5,330 nt of DNA from Myxococcales bacterium (GTDB lineage Bacteria; Myxococcota_A; Polyangia; Fen-1088): assembly GCA_003170035.1 (NCBI GenBank), contig PMZX01000535.1:1-5330 (forward strand). The letters run 5' to 3'. Below the pieces are notes generated by a model. It was not told the DNA's origin and ran no database searches. It saw only the letters and a program-made list of their open reading frames with translations. The translations under genes were made by a program, and so were the position numbers. Below are positions 1 through 5,165 of this stretch, piece after piece. The first letter of the stretch is position 1; the number at the start of each line of letters is the position of its first letter.

Positions 1-73
1 TGGGCTGTCCGTCCCGAAGCCCCTGTGGGGTGGGCGGTAGCGGTTGCGACCAGCGTGTCTGCGTGCGCAACTT

Positions 74-153
74 GCGTGAGCGTGTGCGCGTGCGGTGTGC
101 CGAACGCTCTTCGCCTTCCCGCAAGACGCACACGAACTCGCTCACCCTCACGC
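74..153. repeat. Imperfect long inverted repeat in a gene-free stretch
   Basis: The 15 consecutive bases 74-88 can pair with two nearby blocks. GCGTGAG (74-80) matches CTCACGC (147-153), and CGTGTGCG (81-88) matches CGCACACG (127-134). The result is a nested 7+8 bp stem with a 12-nt one-sided bulge (135-146) and a 38-nt loop. A competing stem pairs CTTGCG (71-76) with CGCAAG (120-125). The stretch is low-complexity and GC-rich, so part of the pairing could be chance. It lies 3' of the helicase gene and might be part of its transcript end. Apart from this and the hairpin at 165-185, bases 1-214 contain nothing I can support as a gene. Confidence 0.35.
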
Positions 154-164
154 TCTCGCCCACG

Positions 165-185
165 CGACCCGCGATTCGCGGGTCG
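165..185 (-). terminator. Perfect 9-bp hairpin after the helicase gene
   Basis: CGACCCGCG (165-173), loop ATT (174-176) and CGCGGGTCG (177-185) form a perfect 9-bp stem with a 3-nt loop, about 30 bases beyond the helicase stop. Its position suits a transcript end or a 3'-end-protecting hairpin for the helicase mRNA. Neither strand has a T-run after the stem, so it is not a canonical intrinsic terminator. The assignment to the minus strand is inferred from position only. Confidence 0.35.
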
Positions 186-214
186 GCCCGCAATTTCCCG
201 ACGAGCCGCAACTA

Positions 215-1396
215 CTAAACCAGCGCGACGGCGCCGGAGGAGCGCTGCTGTCCGCTGTACGGGTGGCTCTCCACCACACGCAGCCGCGCGCGGGTCAGCC
301 GCTCGATGTCGCGCAAGAACGTCCGCTCGCTGGGGTCGCAAAACGACAGCGCGATCCCGGCGGCGCCCGCGCGACCGGTGCGGCCGATCCGGTGCACGTA
401 GCTCTCGGGCTCGTTGGGCAACTCGAAGTTGATGACGTGGGTGATCCCGTCCACGTCGATCCCGCGCGACGCAATGTCGGTGGCCACCAGCACGCGCACG
501 CTGCCTTTCTTGAAACCGGCCAGGGCGCGCTCGCGCGCCGACTGGCTCTTGTTGCCGTGGATGGCCTCGGCCGTGCACACCCCGCCGCGGTTCAGGTGCT
601 CGGCGACGCGGTTGGCGCCGTGCTTGGTGCGGGTGAAGACCAGCACGCGGGCCATGGCCCGATCGCGCAGTACCTCGGACAGTAAGCCGCGCTTGTTGTT
701 CGATTGCACGTGCAGCACCCACTGGCTGACCTTCTCCGCGGTGCTGGCCGTGGGCGTGACCGAAACCGTGGCTGGGTTGTGCAGCATCCCGCCGGCCAGT
801 GCCACGATGTCGGGCGGCAGGGTGGCCGAGAACAGCATGGTCTGGCGTTGCCGCGGCACCGCAGCCACGATGCGCCGGATGGGCTGGATGAAGCCCATGT
901 CCAGCATGCGATCCCCCTCGTCGAGCACCAGCGCCTCGACGCCGTCCAGCCGCACATGTCCCTGCTGCATGAGATCGAGCAGGCGGCCCGGTGTGGCCAC
1001 CAGGATGTCAGCCCCGCGCCGGATGCCGTCCACTTGCGGCTTCTGCCCGACCCCGCCGAACACCACCACATGGTGCAGGCGAAGGTTGCGGCCGTAGGTG
1101 GCGAAGCTCTCGCCGATCTGGGAGGCCAGCTCGCGCGTGGGCGCCAGCACCAGGGCGCGTGGTCCGCGCAGGCCATCGCGCCGGGGGGAGCCAGCCAGGC
1201 GGGTCAGGATGGGGATGGCAAAGGCCGCAGTCTTGCCGGTGCCGGTCTGCGCGCAGCCGAGCAGATCGCGGCCGGCGAGCAGCAACGGAATGGCCTGCGC
1301 CTGGATGGGCGTAGGCGTCGTGTAGCCCTCGGTGTGAAGCGCGCGGCGAATGGGATCGATGATGTCAAGCTGTGCAAAGGAGCTGATGGTATTCAT
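215..1396 (-). CDS. RhlE-type DEAD-box RNA helicase with a DEGD motif II
   Basis: An ATP-dependent cytoplasmic RNA helicase of 393 aa that would remodel RNA secondary structure, in ribosome assembly, RNA decay or cold adaptation. All core motifs are visible: Q-motif region (F7 to Q32), motif I AQTGTGKT (49-56), Ia PTREL (86-90), Ib TPGR (135-138), II DEGD (159-162), III SAT (190-192), IV VLVFTRT (251-257), [11 protein letters not shown] (305-314) and [10 protein letters not shown] (335-342). Motif II has glycine where family members normally have alanine. The second RecA domain ends near residue 372 and only about 20 residues follow, so the long basic tail of E. coli RhlE is absent. I chose the ATG at 1396 because the helicase homology begins right there and GAGAG lies 4 bases upstream. 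A further 43 upstream codons are open but look unrelated to the family. Translation ends at tandem TAG TAG codons. The gene is divergent from the glycosyltransferase operon. Confidence 0.93.
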   Translation of the reverse strand: MNTISSFAQLDIIDPIRRALHTEGYTTPTPIQAQAIPLLLAGRDLLGCAQTGTGKTAAFAIPILTRLAGSPRRDGLRGPRALVLAPTRELASQIGESFATYGRNLRLHHVVVFGGVGQKPQVDGIRRGADILVATPGRLLDLMQQGHVRLDGVEALVLDEGDRMLDMGFIQPIRRIVAAVPRQRQTMLFSATLPPDIVALAGGMLHNPATVSVTPTASTAEKVSQWVLHVQSNNKRGLLSEVLRDRAMARVLVFTRTKHGANRVAEHLNRGGVCTAEAIHGNKSQSARERALAGFKKGSVRVLVATDIASRGIDVDGITHVINFELPNEPESYVHRIGRTGRAGAAGIALSFCDPSERTFLRDIERLTRARLRVVESHPYSGQQRSSGAVALV

Positions 1397-1400
1397 TTTT

Positions 1401-1420
1401 CTCTCGGTGCTCCCCGAGAG
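1401..1420 (-). promoter_or_regulatory. 5'-leader hairpin covering the helicase ribosome-binding region
   Basis: CTCTCGG (1401-1407) and CCGAGAG (1414-1420) are perfect 7-bp inverted arms around a 6-nt loop. In the helicase mRNA the hairpin ends 4 bases before the AUG. The near-start purine run GAGAG is its 3' arm and the other Shine-Dalgarno-like block, GGAG, is in the loop. If it folds, it should restrict ribosome access. The structure is seen directly; a regulatory role is inference. Confidence 0.45.
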
Positions 1421-1579
1421 ACGCCATCCGAGCCTGCCCTTACGCGCAACGATCCAAGACGACCACTTCGAGGTTGGTTTAGTAACTACGGCAGTAGTGA
1501 TGCGGGCAAAAGCCCTCGGAGTCAAGGTTTTGATTCCACGGTCTGGATTTCGGAGTGGGGAGGCTGCGGCGGGTTAGCG

Positions 1580-1606
1580 CGCCCGCGGGGCGACCGCAGG
1601 TCGCCC
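1580..1606. repeat. REP-like palindromic repeat, copy 1
   Basis: First of two identical 27-bp direct repeats. Its core is a hairpin: GGGGCGACC (1587-1595), loop GCA, GGTCGCCCC (1599-1607), 9 bp including one base past the repeat. A short extragenic GC-rich palindrome present more than once resembles REP-type elements, which in other bacteria are spread by RAYT/IS200-like transposases. No such transposase is in this window. Confidence 0.7.
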
Positions 1607-1638
1607 CTACCCAGGACGTGATGCGGGTTGTACGCGCA

Positions 1639-1665
1639 CGCCCGCGGGGCGACCGCAGGTCGCCC
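1639..1665. repeat. REP-like palindromic repeat, copy 2
   Basis: Second copy, identical to copy 1 over 27 bp and in the same orientation, 59 bp further on. It folds with an 8-bp stem: GGGCGACC (1647-1654), loop GCA, GGTCGCCC (1658-1665). The flanking bases differ from copy 1 on both sides, which defines the repeat limits. It ends 47 bp before the TATAAT box of the divergent operon. Confidence 0.7.
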
Positions 1666-1712
1666 ACGCGCGGTACGCACGGAAAACCGGTCGGAGCGGC
1701 CCGCGCGTTGTC

Positions 1713-1718
1713 TATAAT
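1713..1718 (+). promoter_or_regulatory. -10 box (TATAAT) of the glycosyltransferase operon
   Basis: An exact TATAAT stands out in very GC-rich DNA, 19 bases before the chosen ATG. No good -35 is seen 16-18 bp upstream (around 1689-1696, GGTCGGAG). A TG lies 2 bases before the box rather than the 1 base of a true extended -10. Transcription would start near 1725, giving a leader of about 13 nt without a recognisable Shine-Dalgarno sequence. It fixes the operon start and argues against the longer open frame beginning at 1555. Confidence 0.6.
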
Positions 1719-1737
1719 CCGCGCAACTTCTTCGGCC

Positions 1738-2721
1738 ATGTCCGCCCCGCTACGAATCGCGATCACCCACCGGCCCTTGCCCAATGGCGAGCCCGCGCGT
1801 CCGGAAGTCGCCGATGCGCTTGAGCAGGCCGGCCATTACGTAACCTTGGTGCGCGACGATTTGCCCGATCCCGATCGCTTCGACCTTCTGTGGATTCATG
1901 GCAATGCCAATTGGCATCCAGAAATCCTCCGCCAGCTCGCCGTGCATCGCCACGCCGACCGGCGCCGTCCCCTGGTCGTGCTTTGGCATGCCGAACCCTT
2001 GCCTCTGCCGCGGGAGGCGCCCTTCCCGCGGCCGCGCCTGCATCTGCGCGAGATCGCCAAGATCGTGCTGCGCGATGCCCGCGCCACTGACCCGTTCACC
2101 AACGCACGCCGCCTGGGCGAGTTGGCACGCGCCCGCCTCTACGATGTGCTCATTGTTTCCACGCCGTCGCGCCAGGCCTACCTTGCCGAGCACGGAATCG
2201 GGTCTAGCATGGTCCCCATGGGCTACCACCCATCCTACGGCCGCGACCTCGCCCTCGAACGCGATCTCGATGTGCTGTTTCTGGGCGCGCTCGATGTGCC
2301 CCGACGCCGGCGACTCATCAAACGGCTGCGTGCAGCCCAGGTGAGCGTCGAGGCCATGGGTTCGTGGTATGGCACCGACACCTGGGGTGAATCGCGCACG
2401 CGCCTGCTCAACCGCACGCGCGTCCTGCTCAACCTCCAGCGCTACCCAGGCGAGCTGTCCGGCCAGCGCATGCTCCTCGGTATGGCCAACAAGGCCCTGG
2501 TGATTTCCGAGCCCATCTACATGCCCGGACCCTATGTGCCGGGCCAACACTGGGTGCAGGCAGCCATCGAAGACATGCCCGAAACCATCGCGCACTACCT
2601 CGCACACGAAGACCAACGTCGCGCCATCGTCGAGGCCGGGCATGACCTTGCGGTCAATCACCTGCGCATCGAGCAATCGGTGGCTGAAATCCTGGCCCTG
2701 GCCGAGCAGGCAAGATCATGA
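1738..2721 (+). CDS. GT-B fold glycosyltransferase (CgeB / Glyco_trans_1_2-like)
   Basis: Probably transfers a sugar from a nucleotide-activated donor during cytoplasmic assembly of a surface glycan or glycoconjugate; donor and acceptor cannot be read from sequence. The protein has 327 aa. The N-terminal half (LRIAIT at 6-10, DLLWIHGN at 49-56, PLVVLWHAEP at 78-87, DVLIVSTPS at 136-144) looks like a Rossmann-type domain. The linker VPMGYHPS (159-166) precedes DVLFLGAL (178-185), which opens the second domain. Residues 228-300 (RVLLNLQRYPGELSGQRMLL, then ALVISEP and a PGQHWV... segment ending in repeated helices) match the C-terminal pattern of PF13524-type glycosyltransferases, with E258 at the usual donor-site glutamate position. 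There is no signal peptide or membrane segment. The ATG at 1738 follows the TATAAT box by 19 bases; the upstream in-frame extension is only repeat DNA. It is the first gene of the operon. Confidence 0.75.
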   Translation: MSAPLRIAITHRPLPNGEPARPEVADALEQAGHYVTLVRDDLPDPDRFDLLWIHGNANWHPEILRQLAVHRHADRRRPLVVLWHAEPLPLPREAPFPRPRLHLREIAKIVLRDARATDPFTNARRLGELARARLYDVLIVSTPSRQAYLAEHGIGSSMVPMGYHPSYGRDLALERDLDVLFLGALDVPRRRRLIKRLRAAQVSVEAMGSWYGTDTWGESRTRLLNRTRVLLNLQRYPGELSGQRMLLGMANKALVISEPIYMPGPYVPGQHWVQAAIEDMPETIAHYLAHEDQRRAIVEAGHDLAVNHLRIEQSVAEILALAEQARS

Positions 2722-3368
2722 CCAACCCGAATCGCAAACTGCTCATCTGCGGCACCCACAGCTTGGCCGAAGAGGTGGCTGATCTGGTCAGCGAGATACC
2801 GGGCTTCGAGGTGGTCGGCTTCGTCGAGAACTGGCAGCGCGATCGCTGCCCCGGCCCGCTGCGGGGCCTGCCCGTGATCTGGTACGAGGAGCTGCCCCGC
2901 TACGCGAACAGCCACTGCGCGGTGGTGGCTCTCGGCACCACGCGCAGGAGCCTGTTTTGCGATCAGGTCGTTGCCGCGGGTGTGCCCTTTGCCACCCTGG
3001 TGCACCCCTTCGCGCGGGTGTCACCTTCCGCGCGCTTGGGCGAGGGATGCATTGTCAGCGCGGGCGTGGTCATCGCAGCTCACACTACGCTGGGACGACA
3101 CGTGTTCGTGAATCGCGGCGCTCTCATCGGGCACCATGTGTCCATCGGCGACACCGTGTCCATCATGTCCGGGGCCAACATCGCCGGCAACACACGCATC
3201 GGCGAACACGTCTTCATCGGTATGTCGGCCATCGTGCTCGACAACATCTCCATCGGCGAGTACTGCCTGGTTGCCGCCGGAGCCCTGGTTACCAAGGACG
3301 CCCCGCCCCGCGTACAATTGATGGGATTGCCAGCCGCCATCGTGAAGGAAGGCATCGAGGGGCACTAG
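2718..3368 (+). CDS. NeuD/PglD-family hexapeptide-repeat sugar acyltransferase
   Basis: A 216-aa left-handed beta-helix acyltransferase. Family members move an acetyl group from acetyl-CoA to an amino group of a UDP-sugar (PglD, PerB) or to a hydroxyl of sialic acid (NeuD). Residues 7-72 form the small N-terminal Rossmann-like domain (KLLICGTHSLAEEVADLV, then VVGFVEN and AVVALGT). From about 95 to 195 hexapeptide turns run with I/V/A-G-x-x repeats (LGEGCIVSAGVVIA, TRIGEHVFIG, ISIGEYCLVAAGALV). The segment NRGALIGHHVSIGD (132-145) contains the position of the family's catalytic histidine, H139. The end, LMGLPAAIVKEG, fits the usual G-x-P-A closing motif. Length is typical. The ATG overlaps the glycosyltransferase stop (ATGA), implying translational coupling. 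The substrate is unknown; an amino-sugar is the best guess. Confidence 0.85.
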   Translation: MTNPNRKLLICGTHSLAEEVADLVSEIPGFEVVGFVENWQRDRCPGPLRGLPVIWYEELPRYANSHCAVVALGTTRRSLFCDQVVAAGVPFATLVHPFARVSPSARLGEGCIVSAGVVIAAHTTLGRHVFVNRGALIGHHVSIGDTVSIMSGANIAGNTRIGEHVFIGMSAIVLDNISIGEYCLVAAGALVTKDAPPRVQLMGLPAAIVKEGIEGH

Positions 3369-3383
3369 CCCCGCCGCCAGACC

Positions 3384-4238
3384 ATGACCACACCAGCAAA
3401 GCTCATCATAAATCTCGCGGGAACCGGCATGATTCCCACCCAGGCCGACAATCCCGCGGTCCCCATCACGCCGCTGCAGATCGCCGAGGATTGCGCGATC
3501 TGTTTTGGGTTGGGCGCGAGCACGTTCCACCTGCACGCGCGCGACGAGTCGGGCCAGCCGAGCTGGCGGCCGGAAATTTTTCGCGAGATCGTGCTCGGCG
3601 TGCGCGCGAGGTGCCCGGGCGCCGTGATCTGCGTGTCCACCTCGGGCCGCACCTTCAAGCAATTTGAGGAGCGCGCGGCTGTGCTCGATCTCGAGGGAGA
3701 CGCCAAGCCCGACATGGCCTCGCTCACCCTGGGGTCGCTCAATTTCCCCAACCAGGCGTCGGTGAACGAGCCCTCGATGATCCAGTCGCTGGCGCGGCGG
3801 ATGCACGAGCGCGGGATCGTGCCTGAACTGGAGATCTTCGACTTCGGGATGCTCGACTACGCCAAATACCTCATCGAGCGCGGAATCCTACACCCGCCTT
3901 TGTTCTTCAATCTCCTGCTCGGATCCTTGGGCGCTCTCGCAGCCACGCCCTTTCACCTGGCTGCCTTGTCCATGGCCTTGCCCGCGGGCGCGTCGTGGGC
4001 CGGCGCCGGCATCGGCCGCTTTCAGTTCGTCGTCAATTCAATGGCCGTCACCATGGGTGGCCATGTGCGGGTCGGGCTCGAGGACAACCTCTACCTCGAC
4101 ACGCAGAGAGAGCGATTGGCCAGCAACCCGGCCCTGGTCGAGCGCCTGGCGAAACTGGCCGAGGCCGCGGGGCGCGCCATTGCAACCCCGGCCGAGGCGC
4201 GCGCAATGATCGGATTGCCACCAGCCAAGGGCGGCTGA
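3384..4238 (+). CDS. BKACE family (DUF849) beta-keto acid cleavage enzyme
   Basis: A 284-aa TIM-barrel enzyme. The family condenses a beta-keto acid with acetyl-CoA and splits it into acetoacetate plus a new acyl-CoA; the founding member Kce acts on 3-keto-5-aminohexanoate in lysine fermentation. Family signatures are visible: N-terminal LIINLAGTG (7-15), metal-binding HLHAR (H49, H51), STSGR (85-89), PELEIFD (147-153) and the long GRFQF...GGHVRVGLEDNLYL block (211-238), in which E233 matches the third metal ligand. Length is normal and no catalytic motif is missing. The gene starts 15 bp after the NeuD-like gene, with no promoter or clear Shine-Dalgarno between, so it is probably co-transcribed. 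No other lysine-fermentation gene is nearby, so the Kce substrate is unlikely. The context points to supply of an acyl-CoA for glycan modification, which is inference. Confidence 0.9.
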   Translation: MTTPAKLIINLAGTGMIPTQADNPAVPITPLQIAEDCAICFGLGASTFHLHARDESGQPSWRPEIFREIVLGVRARCPGAVICVSTSGRTFKQFEERAAVLDLEGDAKPDMASLTLGSLNFPNQASVNEPSMIQSLARRMHERGIVPELEIFDFGMLDYAKYLIERGILHPPLFFNLLLGSLGALAATPFHLAALSMALPAGASWAGAGIGRFQFVVNSMAVTMGGHVRVGLEDNLYLDTQRERLASNPALVERLAKLAEAAGRAIATPAEARAMIGLPPAKGG

Positions 4239-4273
4239 CAGTCAGTCTTTGTCTCACTATCCCCTTTCAGGCG

Positions 4274-4304
4274 CTCTGCGGGTGGTTCTCCAGAAACCCG
4301 CGAG
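4274..4304 (+). terminator. Stem-loop after the three-gene operon
   Basis: A hairpin 36 bases after the BKACE stop: CTC (4274-4276), a bulged T, GCGGGT (4278-4283), bulged GG and TTC (4286-4288) pair with GAA (4293-4295, giving a tetraloop at 4289-4292), ACCCGC (4296-4301) and GAG (4302-4304). That is 12 base pairs in total. No T-run follows, so it is at best a non-canonical terminator. Its position between the operon and the vapBC promoter supports that role. Confidence 0.35.
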
Positions 4305-4320
4305 GTCACGCCCCCCGATC

Positions 4321-4349
4321 TTGACCTGGACCGCCCGTATGTGGATACT
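4321..4349 (+). promoter_or_regulatory. Sigma70-type promoter of vapBC
   Basis: TTGACC (4321-4326, 5 of 6 consensus) and GATACT (4344-4349, 4 of 6) are separated by an ideal 17 bp. Transcription would start near 4356, inside the palindrome at 4351-4360, leaving a leader of about 17 nt that contains the ribosome-binding site GGGAG (4361-4365). Confidence 0.65.
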
Positions 4350-4360
4350 AGTGTATACAC
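4341..4360. promoter_or_regulatory. Probable VapB/VapBC operator palindrome
   Basis: GTGGATAC (4341-4348) and GTATACAC (4353-4360) are inverted repeats with one mismatch in 8 and a 4-bp spacer. The right half also contains a perfect 10-bp palindrome, GTGTATACAC (4351-4360). It overlaps the -10 box and the predicted transcription start, the usual place for an operator. VapB antitoxins, alone or with VapC, generally repress their own operon by binding such palindromes. Binding here is inferred. Confidence 0.55.
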
Positions 4361-4372
4361 GGGAGTGATGCC

Positions 4373-4642
4373 ATGAGGCTCGCCAAGAAACTCACCGAAT
4401 ATCCAGTCAAATTATTCCGGCATGGGGGAAGCCAGGCGGCTCGCCTGCCCAAGGAACTCAGAATCGACGCTGCCGAAGCCGTGGGATTTCGCAAAGGCGA
4501 TGTGGTGATGCTGCGCCCAGCACCAGTACGGACCTGGCCGAAGGGATACTGGAAGAGATTTGGCCCCGTGGGTGAAGACTTTGTTGCCCCCAAGCCACTT
4601 CCCCCGGCTCCGCACCGGGATTCGGTGCTGGAGCACCTGTGA
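4373..4642 (+). CDS. vapB: VapB-type antitoxin (AbrB/SpoVT-like)
   Basis: An 89-aa antitoxin that would bind and neutralise the following PIN toxin and repress the operon. Residues 12-31 (VKLFRHGGSQAARLPKELRI) are the typical swapped-hairpin DNA-binding signature of VapB antitoxins, followed by a second strand near GDVVMLRP (42-49). The proline-rich C-terminal part (about 50-89, with W54, W60 and the end VLEHL) would be the flexible toxin-binding tail. The protein is somewhat longer than many VapBs: about 11 residues (MRLAKKLTEYP) precede the signature. The start is supported by GGGAG with 7-bp spacing. The stop overlaps the next start by one base (TGATG). Confidence 0.88.
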   Translation: MRLAKKLTEYPVKLFRHGGSQAARLPKELRIDAAEAVGFRKGDVVMLRPAPVRTWPKGYWKRFGPVGEDFVAPKPLPPAPHRDSVLEHL

Positions 4643-5070
4643 TGTTCCTCCTGGACACCGACACCTGCGTCTACGCGCTCCGCCACCATCCTGAAGTCCG
4701 GCTGCGCATGGAGTCCATGACGCCCGAAGATGTTGCTGTCAGCGCCATGAACGAGGCAGAACTCCGCTATGGTGCCCTCAACAGCCTGCACCCTGAAAAG
4801 CACACCAATGATGTGGAAGCGTTTCTCGAACCCATCGTGGTCCTGCCGTTCGATGCCGAAGCGGCGAAGCAACATGCCCGCCTGCGGATGGCACTCCGCA
4901 AGACGCCCATCGGGGAGCGCGATCTGGTGATAGCAAGCGTGGCCTTGGCCCATCGCCTGACCGTCGTCACCCACAACCAGCGGGAATTCGGCAGAGTTCC
5001 TGGTCTGGAAACGACGGACTGGATCGGTCAGCCCGGCCAGGCCAGGCCGAAGACCGGAGTCAAGAAGTAG
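4642..5070 (+). CDS. vapC: VapC-type PIN-domain ribonuclease toxin
   Basis: A 142-aa PIN-domain endoribonuclease; VapC toxins cleave RNA, often tRNA or rRNA, and halt growth when not bound by VapB. The acidic active-site set is intact: D5 (FLLDTDTCVY), E40 (AELRYGA), D94 (IGERDLVIAS) and the fourth position N112 in VVTHNQREF, followed by VPGLETTDW as in FitB/VapC proteins. The usual N of the opening DTN motif is D7 here. Length is normal, with a basic tail (QARPKTGVKK). I chose the ATG at 4642, which shares its A with the antitoxin stop. A GTG at 4639 would add a single Met and overlap the antitoxin by 4 bases; it cannot be excluded. Translational coupling to vapB is likely. Confidence 0.92.
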   Translation: MFLLDTDTCVYALRHHPEVRLRMESMTPEDVAVSAMNEAELRYGALNSLHPEKHTNDVEAFLEPIVVLPFDAEAAKQHARLRMALRKTPIGERDLVIASVALAHRLTVVTHNQREFGRVPGLETTDWIGQPGQARPKTGVKK

Positions 5071-5165
5071 CCGTTGGTGCCCAAAGACGTAGCCTGTAGA
5101 TCGCCCCGAGGCTCCGCCCTCCCACGACATCGCAACGGGCCGGGGAACGCGTGCTCGCTTTCAAT

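Noticed and set aside
1..40. Tail of a plus-strand gene ending at TAG 38-40
   Set aside because: Only 12 codons are visible with no recognisable residues; nothing separates it from chance.
1397..1525. N-terminal extension of the helicase to a start at 1525
   Set aside because: The 43 extra residues show no helicase-family character, and the frame crosses the leader hairpin. The ATG at 1396 has a GAGAG block 4 bases upstream and begins the conserved Q-motif region.
1497..1525. TTGACT at 1525-1520 (minus) as -35 of a helicase promoter
   Set aside because: The hexamer is good, but the matching -10 position reads CATCAC (3 of 6), and no better box is in range.
95..1621. Long plus-strand open frames opposite the helicase
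   Set aside because: They are antisense to an unmistakable helicase, have no family motifs and reflect the scarcity of stop codons in GC-rich DNA.
1555..1737. Upstream extension of the glycosyltransferase frame
   Set aside because: It runs through a REP-like palindrome and the TATAAT promoter; transcription starting near 1725 cannot include it.
1750..3806. Long minus-strand open frames opposite the glycosyltransferase, acyltransferase and BKACE genes
   Set aside because: They are mirror frames of real genes, without recognisable domains or start signals.
4235..4250. CTGAC-A-GTCAG palindrome followed by TCTTT at the BKACE stop as a terminator
   Set aside because: Only 4 bp can pair with a realistic loop, and the T-rich part is short and interrupted.
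4368..4376. Minimal ORF ATG CCA TGA overlapping the vapB start
   Set aside because: It lies only 2 bases after GGGAG, too close for initiation, whereas the vapB ATG has ideal 7-bp spacing.
4348..5130. 260-codon minus-strand frame opposite vapBC
   Set aside because: It covers both toxin-antitoxin genes, which have intact motifs, a promoter and a ribosome-binding site on the plus strand.
5071..5165. Shared bidirectional terminator between vapC and the convergent edge gene
   Set aside because: Only 4-bp stems (such as GAGG/CCTC) and no T-runs are seen on either strand.
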